A stretch of DNA of 64,000 nt from Eleginops maclovinus (GCF_036324505.1 NC_086369.1:17099020-17163019), one strand, 5' to 3'; counted from the stretch's first letter, positions 31,401 through 45,862 are shown. The notes: a model not told the origin generated them from the letters alone. A program made the numbers and translations.

Positions 31401-33946
31401 CCTCCTGAGTCATTATTCTACCTCTCCTCCTGAGTCATTACTCTACCTCTCCTCCTCCTCAGTCATTACTCTACCTCTCCTCCTCCTCAGTCATTACTCT
31501 ATCTCTCCTCCTCCTGAGTCATTATTCTACCTCTCCTCCTCCTCAGTCATTACTCTACCTCTCCCCCTCAGTCATTACTCTACCTCTCCTCCTCAGTCAT
31601 TACTCTACCTCTCCTCCTCCTGAGTCATTACTCTACCTCTCCTCCTCCTCAGTCATTACTCTATCTCTCCTCCTCCTGAGTCATTATTCTACCTCTCCTC
31701 CTCCTCAGTCATTACTCTACCTCTCCCCCTCAGTCATTACTCTACCTCTCCTCCTCAGTCATTACTCTACCTCTCCTCCTCCTCAGTCATTATTCTACCT
31801 CTCCTCCTGAGTCATTACTCTACCTCTGCTCCTCAGTCATTACTCTACCTCTCCTCCTCCTCAGTCATTACTCTTTCTCTCCTCCTCCTCAGTCATTACT
31901 CTACCTCTCCTCCTCCTCAGTCATTACTCTACCTCTCCTCCTCAGTCATTACTTTACCTCTCCTCCTCAGTCATTACTCTACCTCTCCTCCTCCTCAGTC
32001 ATTACTCTACCTCTCCCCCTCAGTCATTACTCTACCTCTCCTCCTCAGTCATTACTCTACCTCTCCTCCTCCTCAGTCATTATTCTACCTCTCCTCCTGA
32101 GTCATTACTCTACCTCTGCTCCTCAGTCATTACTCTACCTCTCCTCCTCCTCAGTCATTACTCTTTCTCTCCTCCTCCTCAGTCATTACTCTACCTCTCC
32201 TCCTCCTCAGTCATTACTCTACCTCTCCTCCTCAGTCATTACTCTACCTCTCCTCCTCCTCAGTCATTACTCTATCTCTCCTCCTCCTGAGTCATTATTC
32301 TACCTCTCCTCCTCAGTCATTACTCTACCTCTCCCCCTCAGTCATTATTCTACCTCTCCTCCTCAGTCATTACTCTACCTCTCCTCCTCCTCAGACATTA
32401 TTCTACCTCTCCTCCTCCTCAGTCATTATTCTTCCTCTCCTCCTCAGTCATTATTCTACCTCTCCTCCTGAGTCATTATTCTACCTCTCCTCCTCCTCAG
32501 TCATTACTCTATCTTTCCTCCTCCTGAGTCATTATTCTACCTCTCCTCCTCCTCAGTCATTACTCTACCTCTCCCCCTCAGTCATTACTCTACCTCTCCT
32601 CCTCAGTCATTACTCTACCTCTCCTCCTCCTCAGTCATTATTCTACCTCTCCTCCTGAGTCATTACTCTACCTCTGCTCCTCACTCATTACTCTACCTCT
32701 CCTCCTCCTCAGTCATTACTCTTTCTCTCCTCCTCCTCAGTCATTACTCTACCTCTCCTCCTCAGTCATTACTCTACCTCTCCTCCTCAGTCATTACTTT
32801 ACCTCTCCTCCTCAGTCATTACTCTACCTCTCCTCCTCCTCAGTCATTACTCTACCTCTCCTCCTGAGTCATTACTCTACCTCTCCTCCTCAGTCATTAT
32901 TCTACCTCTCCTCCTCAGTCATTACTCTACCTCTCCTCCTCAGTCACTACTCTACCTCTCCTTCTCCTCAGTCATTACTCTACCTCTCCTTCTCTTCAGT
33001 CATTATTCTACCTCTCCTCCTCCTCAGTCATTACTCTACCTCTCCTCCTCCTCAGTCATTACTCTACCTCTCCTTCTCCTCAGTCATTATTCTACCTCTC
33101 CTCCTCCTGAGTCATTACTCTACCTCTCCTCCTCAGTCATTACTCTACCTCTCCTCCTCAGTCATTACTCTACCTCTCCTCCTCCTGAGTCATTACTCTA
33201 CCTCTCCTCCTCCTCAGTCATTACTCTACGTCTCCTTCTCCTCAGTCATTATTCTACCTCTCCTCCTCCTCAGTCATTACTCTACCTCTCCTCCTCCTCA
33301 GTCATTACTCTACCTCTCCTTCTCCTCAGTCATTATTCTACCTCTCCTCCTCCTCAGTCATTACTCTACCTCTCCTCCTCCTCAGTCATTACTCTACCTC
33401 TCCTCCTCCTCAGTCATTACTCTACCTCTCCTCCTCCTCAGTCATTTCTCTACCTCTCCTTCTCCTCAGTCATTACTCTACCTCTCCTCCTCAGTCATTA
33501 CTCTACCTCTCCTCCTCCTCAGTCATTACTCTACCTCTCCTCCTCAGTCATTACTCTACCTCTCCTCCTCCTCAGTCATTACTCTACCTCTCCTCCTCAG
33601 TCATTACTCTACCTCTCCTCCTCCTCAGTCATTACTCTACCTCTCCTCCTCAGTCATTACTCTACCTCTCCTCCTCCTCAGTCATTTCTCTACCTCTCCT
33701 TCTCCTCAGTCATTACTCTACCTCTCCTCCTCAGTCATTACTCTACCTCTCCTCCTCCTCAGTCATTACTATACCTCTCCTCCTCAGTCATTACTCTACC
33801 TCTCCTCCTCCTCAGTCATTACTCTACCTCTCCTCCTCAGTCATTACTCTACCTCTCCTCCTCCTCAGTCATTACTCTACCTCTCCTCCTCAGTCATTAC
33901 TCTACCTCTTCTCCTCCTCAGTCATTACTCTACCTCTCTTCCTGAG
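28483..33946 (+). repeat. 5.5 kb pyrimidine-rich minisatellite, 25/28-bp unit
   Basis: About 200 units of CATTACTCTACCTCTCCTCC followed by TCAG(T/A), with an optional extra CTC that makes 28 bp. + strand is strongly pyrimidine-rich. Variants: TGAGTCAT at the junction, CTACGTCT, TTCTACC, TTTCTCT. The first 1.9 kb stays open in a + frame (637 codons from 28384) only because the unit lacks stops; downstream units break it. Internal higher-order copies (240 and 290 bp) are visible. It ends against (CA)n. Confidence 0.97.
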
Positions 33947-33973
33947 ACACACACACAGACACACACACACACA

Positions 33974-34064
<91 letters not shown>

Positions 34065-34070
34065 ACACAC
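33946..34070 (+). repeat. (CA)n microsatellite with CAGA interruptions
   Basis: About 60 CA units directly abutting the end of the 25/28-bp array. Confidence 0.96.
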
Positions 34071-34190
34071 TAATTATAGGAGGTCATGGTTTTGCATTGA
34101 CTAGCAGCCAGTTTTTTGTATCGTTTTGCTAATCTTCTCTGTGATTACTGTGCCCCGTTTCTTAGTCCTCTGTAGAGGAGCTAGAGCTGA

Positions 34191-34246
<56 letters not shown>

Positions 34247-34383
34247 CCACAGCAATGGGAGACCTTGAGTCTCTCTGAAAGCCGCTCCTCTCATGCAGTT
34301 GTGATGCTCTCAGGCGGCAGAGATTATCAGAGACAGAGGAGGGGTTTGTGATCAGAGAGCATGTAGATCTCAGTGATACTCAG
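34071..34383. other. Short unique spacer containing a (GT)n tract
   Basis: Unique sequence around a (TG)n run at 34191-34244. No gene or recognisable element seen. Confidence 0.6.
34191..34244 (+). repeat. (TG)n microsatellite
   Basis: About 26 TG units. Confidence 0.96.
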
Positions 34384-34768
34384 GGGGTCTGAATATAGAG
34401 GGTCCGAACACAGAGGGTCCGAACACAGAGGGGTCCGAACCCAGAGGGTCCGAACACAGAGGGGTCCGAACACAGAGGGTCCGAACACAGAGGGGTCCGA
34501 ATACAGAGGGGTCCGAACACAGAGGGTCTGAACACAGAGGGTCCGAACACAGAGGGGTCCGAACACAGAGGGTCCGAACACAGAGGGGTCTTAACACAGA
34601 GGGGTCTGAACACAGAAGGGTCTGACACAGAGGGGTCTGAATATAGAGGGTCCGAACACAGAGGGGTCTGAACACAGAGGGGTCTGAACACAGAGGGGTC
34701 TGACACAGAGGGGTCTGAACACAGAGGGGTCTGACACAGAGGGGTCTGAATATAGAGGGTCCGAACAC
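34384..34768 (+). repeat. 15/16-bp minisatellite (GGGTCCGAACACAGAG)
   Basis: About 25 units of GGGGTCCGAACACAGA with TCTGAACACAG, TCTGACACAG and TCTGAATATAGAG variants. Minus-strand frames rich in Ser-Asp-Pro-Leu-Cys arise from the repeat and are not genes. Confidence 0.95.
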
Positions 34769-34781
34769 ACGCACCTGGCTC

Positions 34782-36450
34782 GCCCTCTCTCGCCCCTCGC
34801 TCCTCCTCATCCTCTCTCGCCCTTCACTCGTCCCTCGCTCGTCCTCTCTCGGCCCTCGCTCATCCTCGTCCTCTCTCGCCCCTCGCTCGTCCTCTCTCGC
34901 CCCTCGCTCCTCCTCTCTCGCCCCTCGCTCCTCCTCATCCTCTCTCGACCCTAGCTCGTCCTCTGTCGCCCGTTGCTCCTCCTCGTCCTCTCTCGCCCCT
35001 CGCTCCTCCTCGTCCTCTCTCGCCCCACGCTCGTCCTCTCTCGCCCCTCAATCCTCCTCATCCTCTCTCGACCCTAGCTCGTCCTCTGTCGCCCGTTGCT
35101 CCTCCTCGTCCTCTCTCGCCCCTCGCTCCTCCTCGTCCTCTCTCGCCCCACACTCGTCCTCTCTCGCCCCTCAATCCTCCTCATCCTCTCTCGCCCCTCG
35201 CTCGTCCTCCCTCGCTCGTTCTCGTCCCCTCTCGCCCCTCACTCGTCCTCTCTCGCCCCTCCTCATCCTCTCTCGACCCTAGCTCGTCCTCTGTCGCCCG
35301 TCGCTCCTCCTCATCCTCTCTCGCCCTTCTCTCGCCCCTCGCTCGTCCTCTCTCGCTCGTTCTCGTCCTCTCTCGCCCCTCGCTCGTCCTCTCTCGCCCC
35401 TCACTCATCCTCTCTCGCCCCTCCTCATCCTCTCTCGACCCTAGCTCGTCCTCTGTCGCCCGTTGATCCTCCTCATCCTCTCTCGCCCCTAGCTCGTCCT
35501 CTCTCGCCCGTCGCTCCTCCTCATCCTCTCTCGCCCTTCTCTCGCCCCTCGCTCGTCCTCTCTCGCTCGTTCTCGTCCTCTCTCGCCCCTCGCTCGTCCT
35601 CTCTCGCCCGTCGCTCCTCCTCATCCTCTCTCGCCCTTCTCTCGCCCCTCGCTCGTCCTCCCTCGCTCGTTCTCGTCCTCTCTCGCCCCTCGCTCGTCCT
35701 CTCTCGCCCCTCACTCGTCCTCTCTCGCCCCTCCTCATCCTCTCTCGACCCTAGCTCGTCCTCTGTCGCCCGTTGATCCTCCTCGTCCTCTCTCGCCCCT
35801 CTGTCGCCCCTCGCCCCTCGCTCGTCCTTTCTCACCCCTCGCTCCTCCTCATCCTCTCTCGCCCCTCGCTCGTCCTCTCTCGCCCCTCAATCCTCCTCAT
35901 CCTCTCTCGACCCTAGCTCGTCCTCTCTCGCCCGTCGCTCCTCCTCATCCTCTCTCGCCCTTCTCTCGCCCCTCGCTCGTCCTCTCTCGCTCGTTCTCGT
36001 CCTCTCTCGTCCCTCGCTCGTCCTCTCTCGCCCGTCGCTCCTCCTCATCCTCTCTCGCCCTTCTCTCGCCCCTCGCTCGTCCTCCCTCGCTCGTTCTCGT
36101 CCCCTCTCGCCCCTCACTCGTCCTCTCTCGCCCCTCCTCATCCTCTCTCGACCCTAGCTCGTCCTCTGTCGCCCGTCGCTCCTCCTCATCCTCTCTCGCC
36201 CTTCTCTCGCCCCTCGCTCGTCCTCTCTCGCTCGTTCTCGTCCTCTCTCGCCCCTCGCTCGTCCTCTCTCGCCCCTCACTCATCCTCTCTCGCCCCTCCT
36301 CATCCTCTCTCGACCCTAGCTCGTCCTCTGTCGCCCGTTGATCCTCCTTGTCCTCTCTCGCCCCTCTGTTGCCCCTCGCCCCTCTCTCGTCCTTTCTCAC
36401 CCCTCGCTCCTCCTCATCCCCTCTCGCCCCTCGCTCGTCCTCTCTCTCCA
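34782..36450 (+). repeat. 1.7 kb CpG-rich pyrimidine minisatellite (~21-bp CCTCTCTCGCCCCTCGCTCGT)
   Basis: Units of CCTCTCTCGCCCCTCGCTCG with CTCAATCCTCCTCATC, CGACCCTAGCTCGTCC and CGCTCGTTCTCG variants. Up to three CpG per unit. Segments near 35250-35470 and 36125-36345 are near-identical and 875 bp apart. Arg/Glu-rich minus frames and Ser/Pro-rich plus frames are by-products. Confidence 0.95.
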
Positions 36451-36571
36451 GATCAAGACCTGCCACAATTAAAGCCATGCGTTGTCATAGCAACAGACAG
36501 GAAGCAAGGGACGTTCAGAGAAATGAAATCCATGAACACTCGGACATGACTTCAAACACACAGCAACACCT

Positions 36572-36574
<3 letters not shown>

Positions 36575-36657
<83 letters not shown>
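36575..36657 (+). repeat. (CA)n microsatellite
   Basis: About 41 CA units. Confidence 0.97.
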
Positions 36658-36658
<1 letters not shown>

Positions 36659-36753
36659 CAGGAACAAAGGAAACCATGACAACAGCGTTCATTGATGTGC
36701 TCTTTACAGACGAGGCTGCAGAAATGACAGAGACCTCAGAGCACAGACCCCCT

Positions 36754-36876
<123 letters not shown>

Positions 36877-37130
36877 TTCATTTACAGAAAGCCGTTTCTT
36901 TATTTTGTAAAGACTTTCAAGAAAAGTTTTCCTTTTAATAAATTTTCAAATTCATTCTCATACAAACAACAAATCTAGAGGTGTCCTTTCCATTTTCATG
37001 ACAGGATGCATGACAGCTCCTCCTCCTGCAGGTGCTCCTCGTTAAGCTCCTAGTTAAGCAGCTCGTCAGAGACTCACCTGTGCAGAGACTCAGAGGGGGG
37101 TACACACACTGTACATGTTTCATGAGGGGG

Positions 37131-37133
<3 letters not shown>

Positions 37134-37209
<76 letters not shown>

Positions 37210-37224
37210 TGTGTGTGTGTGTGT
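37134..37224 (+). repeat. (TG)n microsatellite
   Basis: About 45 TG units with TTG and TCTG interruptions. Opposite orientation to the two CA tracts upstream. Confidence 0.96.
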
Positions 37225-37370
37225 CAGTAACACTATATTACTGTACGTAACAGGGCTGCACAACAACACCCTGCATCACGTGGAATGTTTGAAAACAAGT
37301 TACTTAGTTATTTTCTAAGACTCGAGGAAACTGATCTGGTCCTGAAGAGGAGTCTCTGTCAGCCTCAGTC

Positions 37371-39425
37371 TGAGAGGATCAGTGAGTACACCTGAGAGGA
37401 TCAGTGAGTTACACCTGAGAGGATCAGTGAGCTTTACCTGAGAGGATCAGTGAGTTACACCTGAGAGGATCAGTGAGTTACACCTGAGAGGATCAGTGAG
37501 AGGATCAGTGAGTTACACCGAGAGGATCAGTGAGTTACCTGAGAGATCAGTGAGAGGATCAGTGAGGAGGATCAGTGAGTTACACCTGAGAGGATCAGTG
37601 AGAGGATCAGTGAGTTACACCCGAGAGGATCAGTGAGTTACACCTGAGAGGATCAGTGAGTTACACCCGAGAGGATCAGTGAGTTACACCTGAGAGGATC
37701 AGTGAGAGGATCAGTGAGTTACACCCGAGAGGATCAGTGAGTTACACCTGAGAGGATCAGTGAGAGGATCAGTGAGTTACACCCGAGAGGATCAGTGAGT
37801 TACACCTGAGAGGATCAGTGAGAGGATCAGTGAGTTACACCCGAGAGGATCAGTGAGTTACATCTGAGAGGATCAGTGAGTTACACCCGAGAGGATCAGT
37901 GAGCTTTACCCGAGAGGATCAGTGAGTTACACCTGAGAGGATCAGTGAGTTACACCTGAGAGGATCAGTGAGAGGATCAGTGAGTTACACCTGAGAGGAT
38001 CAGTGAGTTACACCTGAGAGGATCAGTGAGAGGATCAGTGAGTTACACCGAGAGGATCAGTGAGTTACACCTGAGAGGATCAGTGAGAGGATCAGTGAGT
38101 TACACCTGAGAGGATCAGTGAGTTACACCTGAGAGGATCAGTGAAGAGGATCAGTGAGTTACACCCGAGAGGATAGGTGAGTTATACCTGAGAGGATCAG
38201 TGAGAGGATCAGTGAGAGGATCAGTGAGTTACACCTGAGAGGATCAGTGAGTTATACCTGAGAGGATCAGTGAGTTACACCTGAGAGGATCAGTGAGAGG
38301 ATCAGTGAGTTATACCTGAGAGGATCAGTGAGTTACACCTGAGAGGATCAGTGAGTTACACCTGAGAGGATCAGTGAGTTACACCTGAGAGGATCAGTGA
38401 GTTATACCTGAGAGGATTAGTGAGAGGATCAGTGAGAGGATCAGTGAGAGGATCAGTGAGAGGATCAGTGAGAGGATCAGTGAGAGGATCAGTGAGTTAT
38501 ACCTGAGAGGATCAGTTAGAGGATCAGTGAGTTACACCTGAGAGGATCAGTGAGAGGATCAGTGAGTTATACCTGAGAGGATCAGTGAGAGGATCAGTGA
38601 GAGGATCAGTGAGAGGATCAGTGAGTTATACCTGAGAGGATCAGTGAGAGGACCAGTGAGTTACACCCGAGAGGATCAGTTAGAGGATCAGTGAGAGGAT
38701 CCGTGAGAGGATCAGTGAGTTATACCTGAGAGGACCAGTGAGTTACACCTGAGAGGATCAGTGAGTTATACCTGAGAGGATCAGTGAGTTATACCTGAAA
38801 GGATCAGTGAGAGGATCAGTTAGAGGATCAGTTAGAGGATCAGTGAGAGGATCAGTTAGAGGATCAGTGAGAGGATCAGTTAGAGGATCAGTGAGAGGAT
38901 CAGTGAGAGGATCAGTTAGAGGATCAGTGAGAGGATCAGTTAGAGGATCAGTTAGAGGATCAGTGAGAGGATCAGTTAGAGGATCAGTGAGAGGATCAGT
39001 TAGAGGATCAGTGAGAGGATCAGTGAGAGGATCAGTTAGAGGATCAGTGAGAGGATCAGTGAGAGGATCAGTTAGAGGATCAGTGAGAGGATCAGTTAGA
39101 GGATCAGTGAGAGGATCAGTTAGAGGATCAGTGAGAGGATCAGTTAGAGGATCAGTTAGAGGATCAGTGAGAGGATCAGTGAGAGGATCAGTTAGAGGAT
39201 CAGTTAGAGGATCAGTTAGAGGATCAGTGAGAGGATCAGTTAGAGGATCAGTTAGAGGATCAGTGAGAGGATCAGTTAGAGGATCAGTTAGAGGATCAGT
39301 TAGAGGATCAGTTAGAGGATCAGTGAGAGGATCAGTTAGAGGATCAGTTAGAGGATCAGTTAGAGGATCAGTTAGAGGATCAGTGAGAGGATCAGTGAGA
39401 GGATCAGTGAGAGGATCAGTGAGTT
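37371..39425 (+). repeat. 2.05 kb compound minisatellite: 12-bp GAGGATCAGTGA and 23-bp GAGAGGATCAGTGAGTTACACCT
   Basis: The left part (37371-38800) mixes a 23/24-bp unit (12-mer plus GTTACACCT) with the bare 12-mer. The right part (38807-39425) is a pure 12-mer array of about 51 units, GAGGATCAGT(G/T)A. The 12-bp unit equals four codons, giving a 206-codon Arg-Gly-Ser-Val frame that is a repeat artefact. Confidence 0.97.
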
Positions 39426-39528
39426 AAGAAATAAAAAGGTTTCAACTTTCTGAGACCCCTCCCCCACACACACACACAGCGTGCAGAGACCTCCCCCTCC
39501 AGAGTGTTGTATCTGCAGTTCTATATCA

Positions 39529-40053
39529 GAGCTCTGCTCCCTCTCACACGGCTCCTCCTGCTCCTCCAGGTGAGCAGAGCTCTGCTCCCTCTCACACGGC
39601 TCCTCCTGCTCCTCCAGGTGATCAGAGCTCTGCTCCCTCTCACACGGCTCCTCCTGCTCCTCCAGGTGAGCAGAGCTCTGCTCCCTCTGACACGGCTCCT
39701 CCTGCTCTTCCAGGTGAGCAGAGCTCTGCTCCCTCTCACACAGCTCCTCCTGCTCCTCCAGGTGAGCAGAGCTCTGCTCCCTCTCTCACCACTCCCCCTG
39801 CTCCTCCAGTTGAGCAGAGCTCTGCTCCCTCTCACACGGCTCCTCCTGCTCCTCCAGGTGAGCAGAGCTCTGCTCCCTCTCACACGGCTCCTCCTGCTCC
39901 TCCAGGTGAGCAGAGCTCTGCTCCCTCTCACACGGCTCCTCCTACTCCTCCAGGTGAGCAGAGCTCTGCTCCCTCTCACACGGCTCCTCCTGCTCCTCCA
40001 GGTGAGCAGAGCTCTGCTCCCTCTCACACGGCTCCTCCTGCTCCTCCAGGTGA
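39529..40053 (+). repeat. 48-bp minisatellite (~11 copies) with CCTCCAG/GTGAGCAGAG in each unit
   Basis: The unit runs GCTCTGCTCCCTCTCACACG, GCTCCTCCTGCTCCTCCAGG, TGAGCAGA. 48 bp is 16 codons, so both strands show 16-residue repeat frames (178-187 codons). Copies are nearly identical, and the only differences are scattered point changes (e.g. CACTCC at 39789). No independent exon evidence. Confidence 0.95.
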
Positions 40054-41081
<1,028 letters not shown>

Positions 41082-41311
41082 AAGGTGGTTTGTTGGTTCT
41101 GAGGTGGCATGTCTTCTGGGGGACGTAAAGAGTCCCTCGTCACAGTTCAGAGGAGGACTGAACCCAGGTCCTCCCTGTCCAACACTATGCTCGGGGCTTC
41201 CTTCATTAGAGAACGCTGAGGACTCTCCCCTCCTGCATCTCTGTCCTCAAGACTGTGGAATCTAACCTGACCTTCACACCTCCAGTCCTCCGGATCACAC
41301 ACACTGATGTA

Positions 41312-41439
<128 letters not shown>

Positions 41440-41443
41440 AATC

Positions 41444-42410
41444 ACCTGAGAGTCACGAGCTGCTGCAGGTCCACCTGAGAGAGAGAGCTGCTGCAGGTCT
41501 ACCTGAGAGAGCGAGCTGCTGCAGGTCCACCTGAGAGAGAGAGCTGCTGCAGGTCTACCTGAGAGACATGAGGTGTTGCAGGTCTACCTGAGAGACATGA
41601 GGTGTTGCAGGTCTACCTGAGAGACATGAGGTGTTGCAGGTCCACCTGAGAGAGAGAGCTGCTGCAGGTCCACCTGAGAGACATGAGGTGTTGCAGGTCT
41701 ACCTGAGAGACACAAGCTGCTGCAGGTCCACCTGAGAGACTTGAGCTGCTGCAGGTCCGCCTGAGAGACTTGAGCTGCTGCAGGTCCACCTGAGAGACAT
41801 GAGGTGTTGCAGGTCCACCTGAGAGACACGAGCTGCTGCAGGTCCACCTGAGAGACATGAGGTGTTGCAGGTCCACCTGAGAGACACGAGCTGCTGCAGG
41901 TCCACCTGAGAGACATGAGGTGTTGCAGGTCTACCTGAGAGACATGAGGTGCTGCAGGTCCACCTGAGAGACTTGAGCTGCTGCAGGTCCACCTGAGAGA
42001 CACGAGGTGTTGCAGGTCCACCTGAGAGACTCGAGCTGCTGCAGGTCCACCTGAGAGACACGAGGTGTTGCAGGTCCACCTGAGAGACTCGAGCTGCTGC
42101 AGGTCCACCTGAGAGACACGAGGTGTTGCAGGTCCACCTGAGAGACACAAGGTGTTGCAGGTCCACCTGAGAGACACGAGGTGTTGCAGGTCCACCAGAA
42201 AGATTCGAGCTGCTGCAGGTCCACCTGAGAGATACCTGCTGCAGGTCCACCTGAGAGACTCGAGCTGCTGCAGGTCCACCTGAGAGACTTGAGCTGCTGC
42301 AGGTCCACCTGAGAGACTTGAGCTGCTGCAGGTCCAGCTGAGAGACTTGAGCTGCTGCAGGTCCAGCTGAGAGACTTGAGCTGCTGCAGGTCCACCTGAG
42401 AGACTTGAGC
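41444..42410 (+). repeat. 29-bp minisatellite (CTGCTGCAGGTCCACCTGAGAGAC...)
   Basis: About 33 units of CTGCTGCAGGTCCACCTGAG plus AGACTTGAG or AGACACGAG, alternating irregularly with GTGTTGCAGG variants. 29 bp shifts frame each unit, so the minus frame repeats every 87 bp (29 residues) and stays open 365 codons by chance lack of stops. Flanked on both sides by dinucleotide tracts. Confidence 0.96.
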
Positions 42411-42411
42411 T

Positions 42412-44460
<2,049 letters not shown>

Positions 44461-44508
44461 GGATATCACACTTGCCTCTGATAAGGTGCACCTATTCCCA
44501 GTCTCTTA

Positions 44509-44510
<2 letters not shown>

Positions 44511-44599
<89 letters not shown>
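44511..44599 (+). repeat. (TG)n microsatellite, inverted relative to 44348-44455
   Basis: About 44 TG units. With the upstream AC tract it forms a long inverted repeat around a 55-nt unique loop. Confidence 0.98.
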
Positions 44600-44602
<3 letters not shown>

Positions 44603-44688
44603 CTGACCTTTACTTTGTGTTTCCTCGATTTTCTACATGAATATAACCCTCCACCAATAACCCTGAGCTTCACCCAGCGCTCCGGTCC

Positions 44689-45065
44689 CAGCTGTGTGCG
44701 TCTGTCTTTAGGGTCCCCTGGTCTCCAGCTGTGTGCGTCTCTCTTTAGTGTCCCCTGGTCTCCAGCTGTGTGCGTCTCTCTTTAGTGTCCCCTGGTCTCC
44801 AGCTGTGTGCGTCTCTCTTTAGTGTCCCCTGGTCTCCAGCTGTGTGCGTCTCTCTTTAGTGTCCCCTGGTCTCCAGCTGTGTGCGTCTCTCTTTAGTGTC
44901 CCCTGGTCTCCAGCTGTGTGCGTCTCTCTTTAGTGTCCCCTGGTCTCCAGCTGTGTGCGTCTCTCTTTAGTGTCTCCTGGTCTCTCTTTAGTGTCCCCTG
45001 GTCTCCAGCTGTGTGCGTCTCTCTTTAGTGTCTCCTGGTCTCTCTTTAGTGTCCCCTGGTCTCCG
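44689..45065 (+). repeat. 37-bp minisatellite (CCAGCTGTGTGCGTCTCTCTTTAGTGTCCCCTGGTCT)
   Basis: About ten units CCAGCTGTGTGCGTCTCTCT followed by TTAGTGTCCCCTGGTCT. Two shortened units near 44970 and 45030 lack the GTGTGCG part. Confidence 0.95.
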
Positions 45066-45184
45066 TTGTGTTGGAGCTTCTTGCAGCGTTTGGTTTCTGC
45101 AGCTTTCAGTAAACGCTGCTCATGTTTCCTCTGCTGAATGTTCTCTAGATGCTGCAGATGTTTCTGCATGAGTTCTGGAACAGA
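45066..45184 (-). other. Possible minus-strand exon or exon fossil with coiled-coil-like peptide
   Basis: On the minus strand, GGGTTTTTCTCTAAAG (a good 3' splice site) precedes a frame reading SVPELMQKHLQHLENIQQRK then HEQRLLKAAETKRCKKLQHN, a heptad-rich, plausible helical peptide. It then runs straight into the 37-bp repeat with no GT donor before it, so it would have to be a terminal exon or a broken one. I do not recognise the protein. Confidence 0.25.
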
Positions 45185-45444
45185 CTTTAGAGAAAAACCC
45201 AACACATTGTTATTAATATTATATATATAAACAAACCCGTGCATTGGTTTCTCTCTTCCTTCATTACGAATAACTAACCCATGCATGCTGCAGCTGCAGC
45301 TGAGAGACATGCGTGTGAAACAGAGAGTGTGATCTCTGCACCGTGCACGAGTCACACTCTCATCCATTCCTGCTTTACTCCTGCTTTACTCCCAGGCTTA
45401 CAGACATTCCTGTCTTTGTTGAGAGCGCTCAGACAATTTGTTTG

Positions 45445-45446
<2 letters not shown>

Positions 45447-45517
<71 letters not shown>
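45447..45517 (+). repeat. (TG)n microsatellite
   Basis: About 35 TG units. Confidence 0.97.
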
Positions 45518-45519
<2 letters not shown>

Positions 45520-45648
45520 AACACTGAGACTAATTCCTGCTTATCTGTCCTCTGATATCCTCCCAGCCCCGCTCCTTTCTTCACCTCCTCTCTTCCTTAC
45601 ACTCTTTTGGCATTAACATATAACTGCTGCTGTAAACACAACGGGAGG

Positions 45649-45650
<2 letters not shown>

Positions 45651-45714
<64 letters not shown>

Positions 45715-45722
45715 GCGTGTGA

Positions 45723-45754
<32 letters not shown>
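45651..45754 (+). repeat. Interrupted (TG)n microsatellite
   Basis: TG units with TTTG, CGTG and GAATG interruptions. Confidence 0.96.
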
Positions 45755-45758
<4 letters not shown>

Positions 45759-45862
45759 TTGATCCGATAAAACCTCTAATTTGGATGGTTGAAAGTGTTT
45801 ACACATTTTCCCTTTCCTCCACCGCTGCTCGCCTTTTCTTCTGCTGCACTTTTACATCCAGC

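Noticed and set aside
38807..39427. 206-codon Arg-Gly-Ser-Val repeat protein
   Set aside because: 12-bp unit equals four codons; starts and stops at array edges with no promoter, splice site or non-repeat domain.
41444..42410. CRISPR-like regular repeats (29-bp units)
   Set aside because: No unique spacers, no cas genes, vertebrate DNA; a head-to-tail minisatellite.
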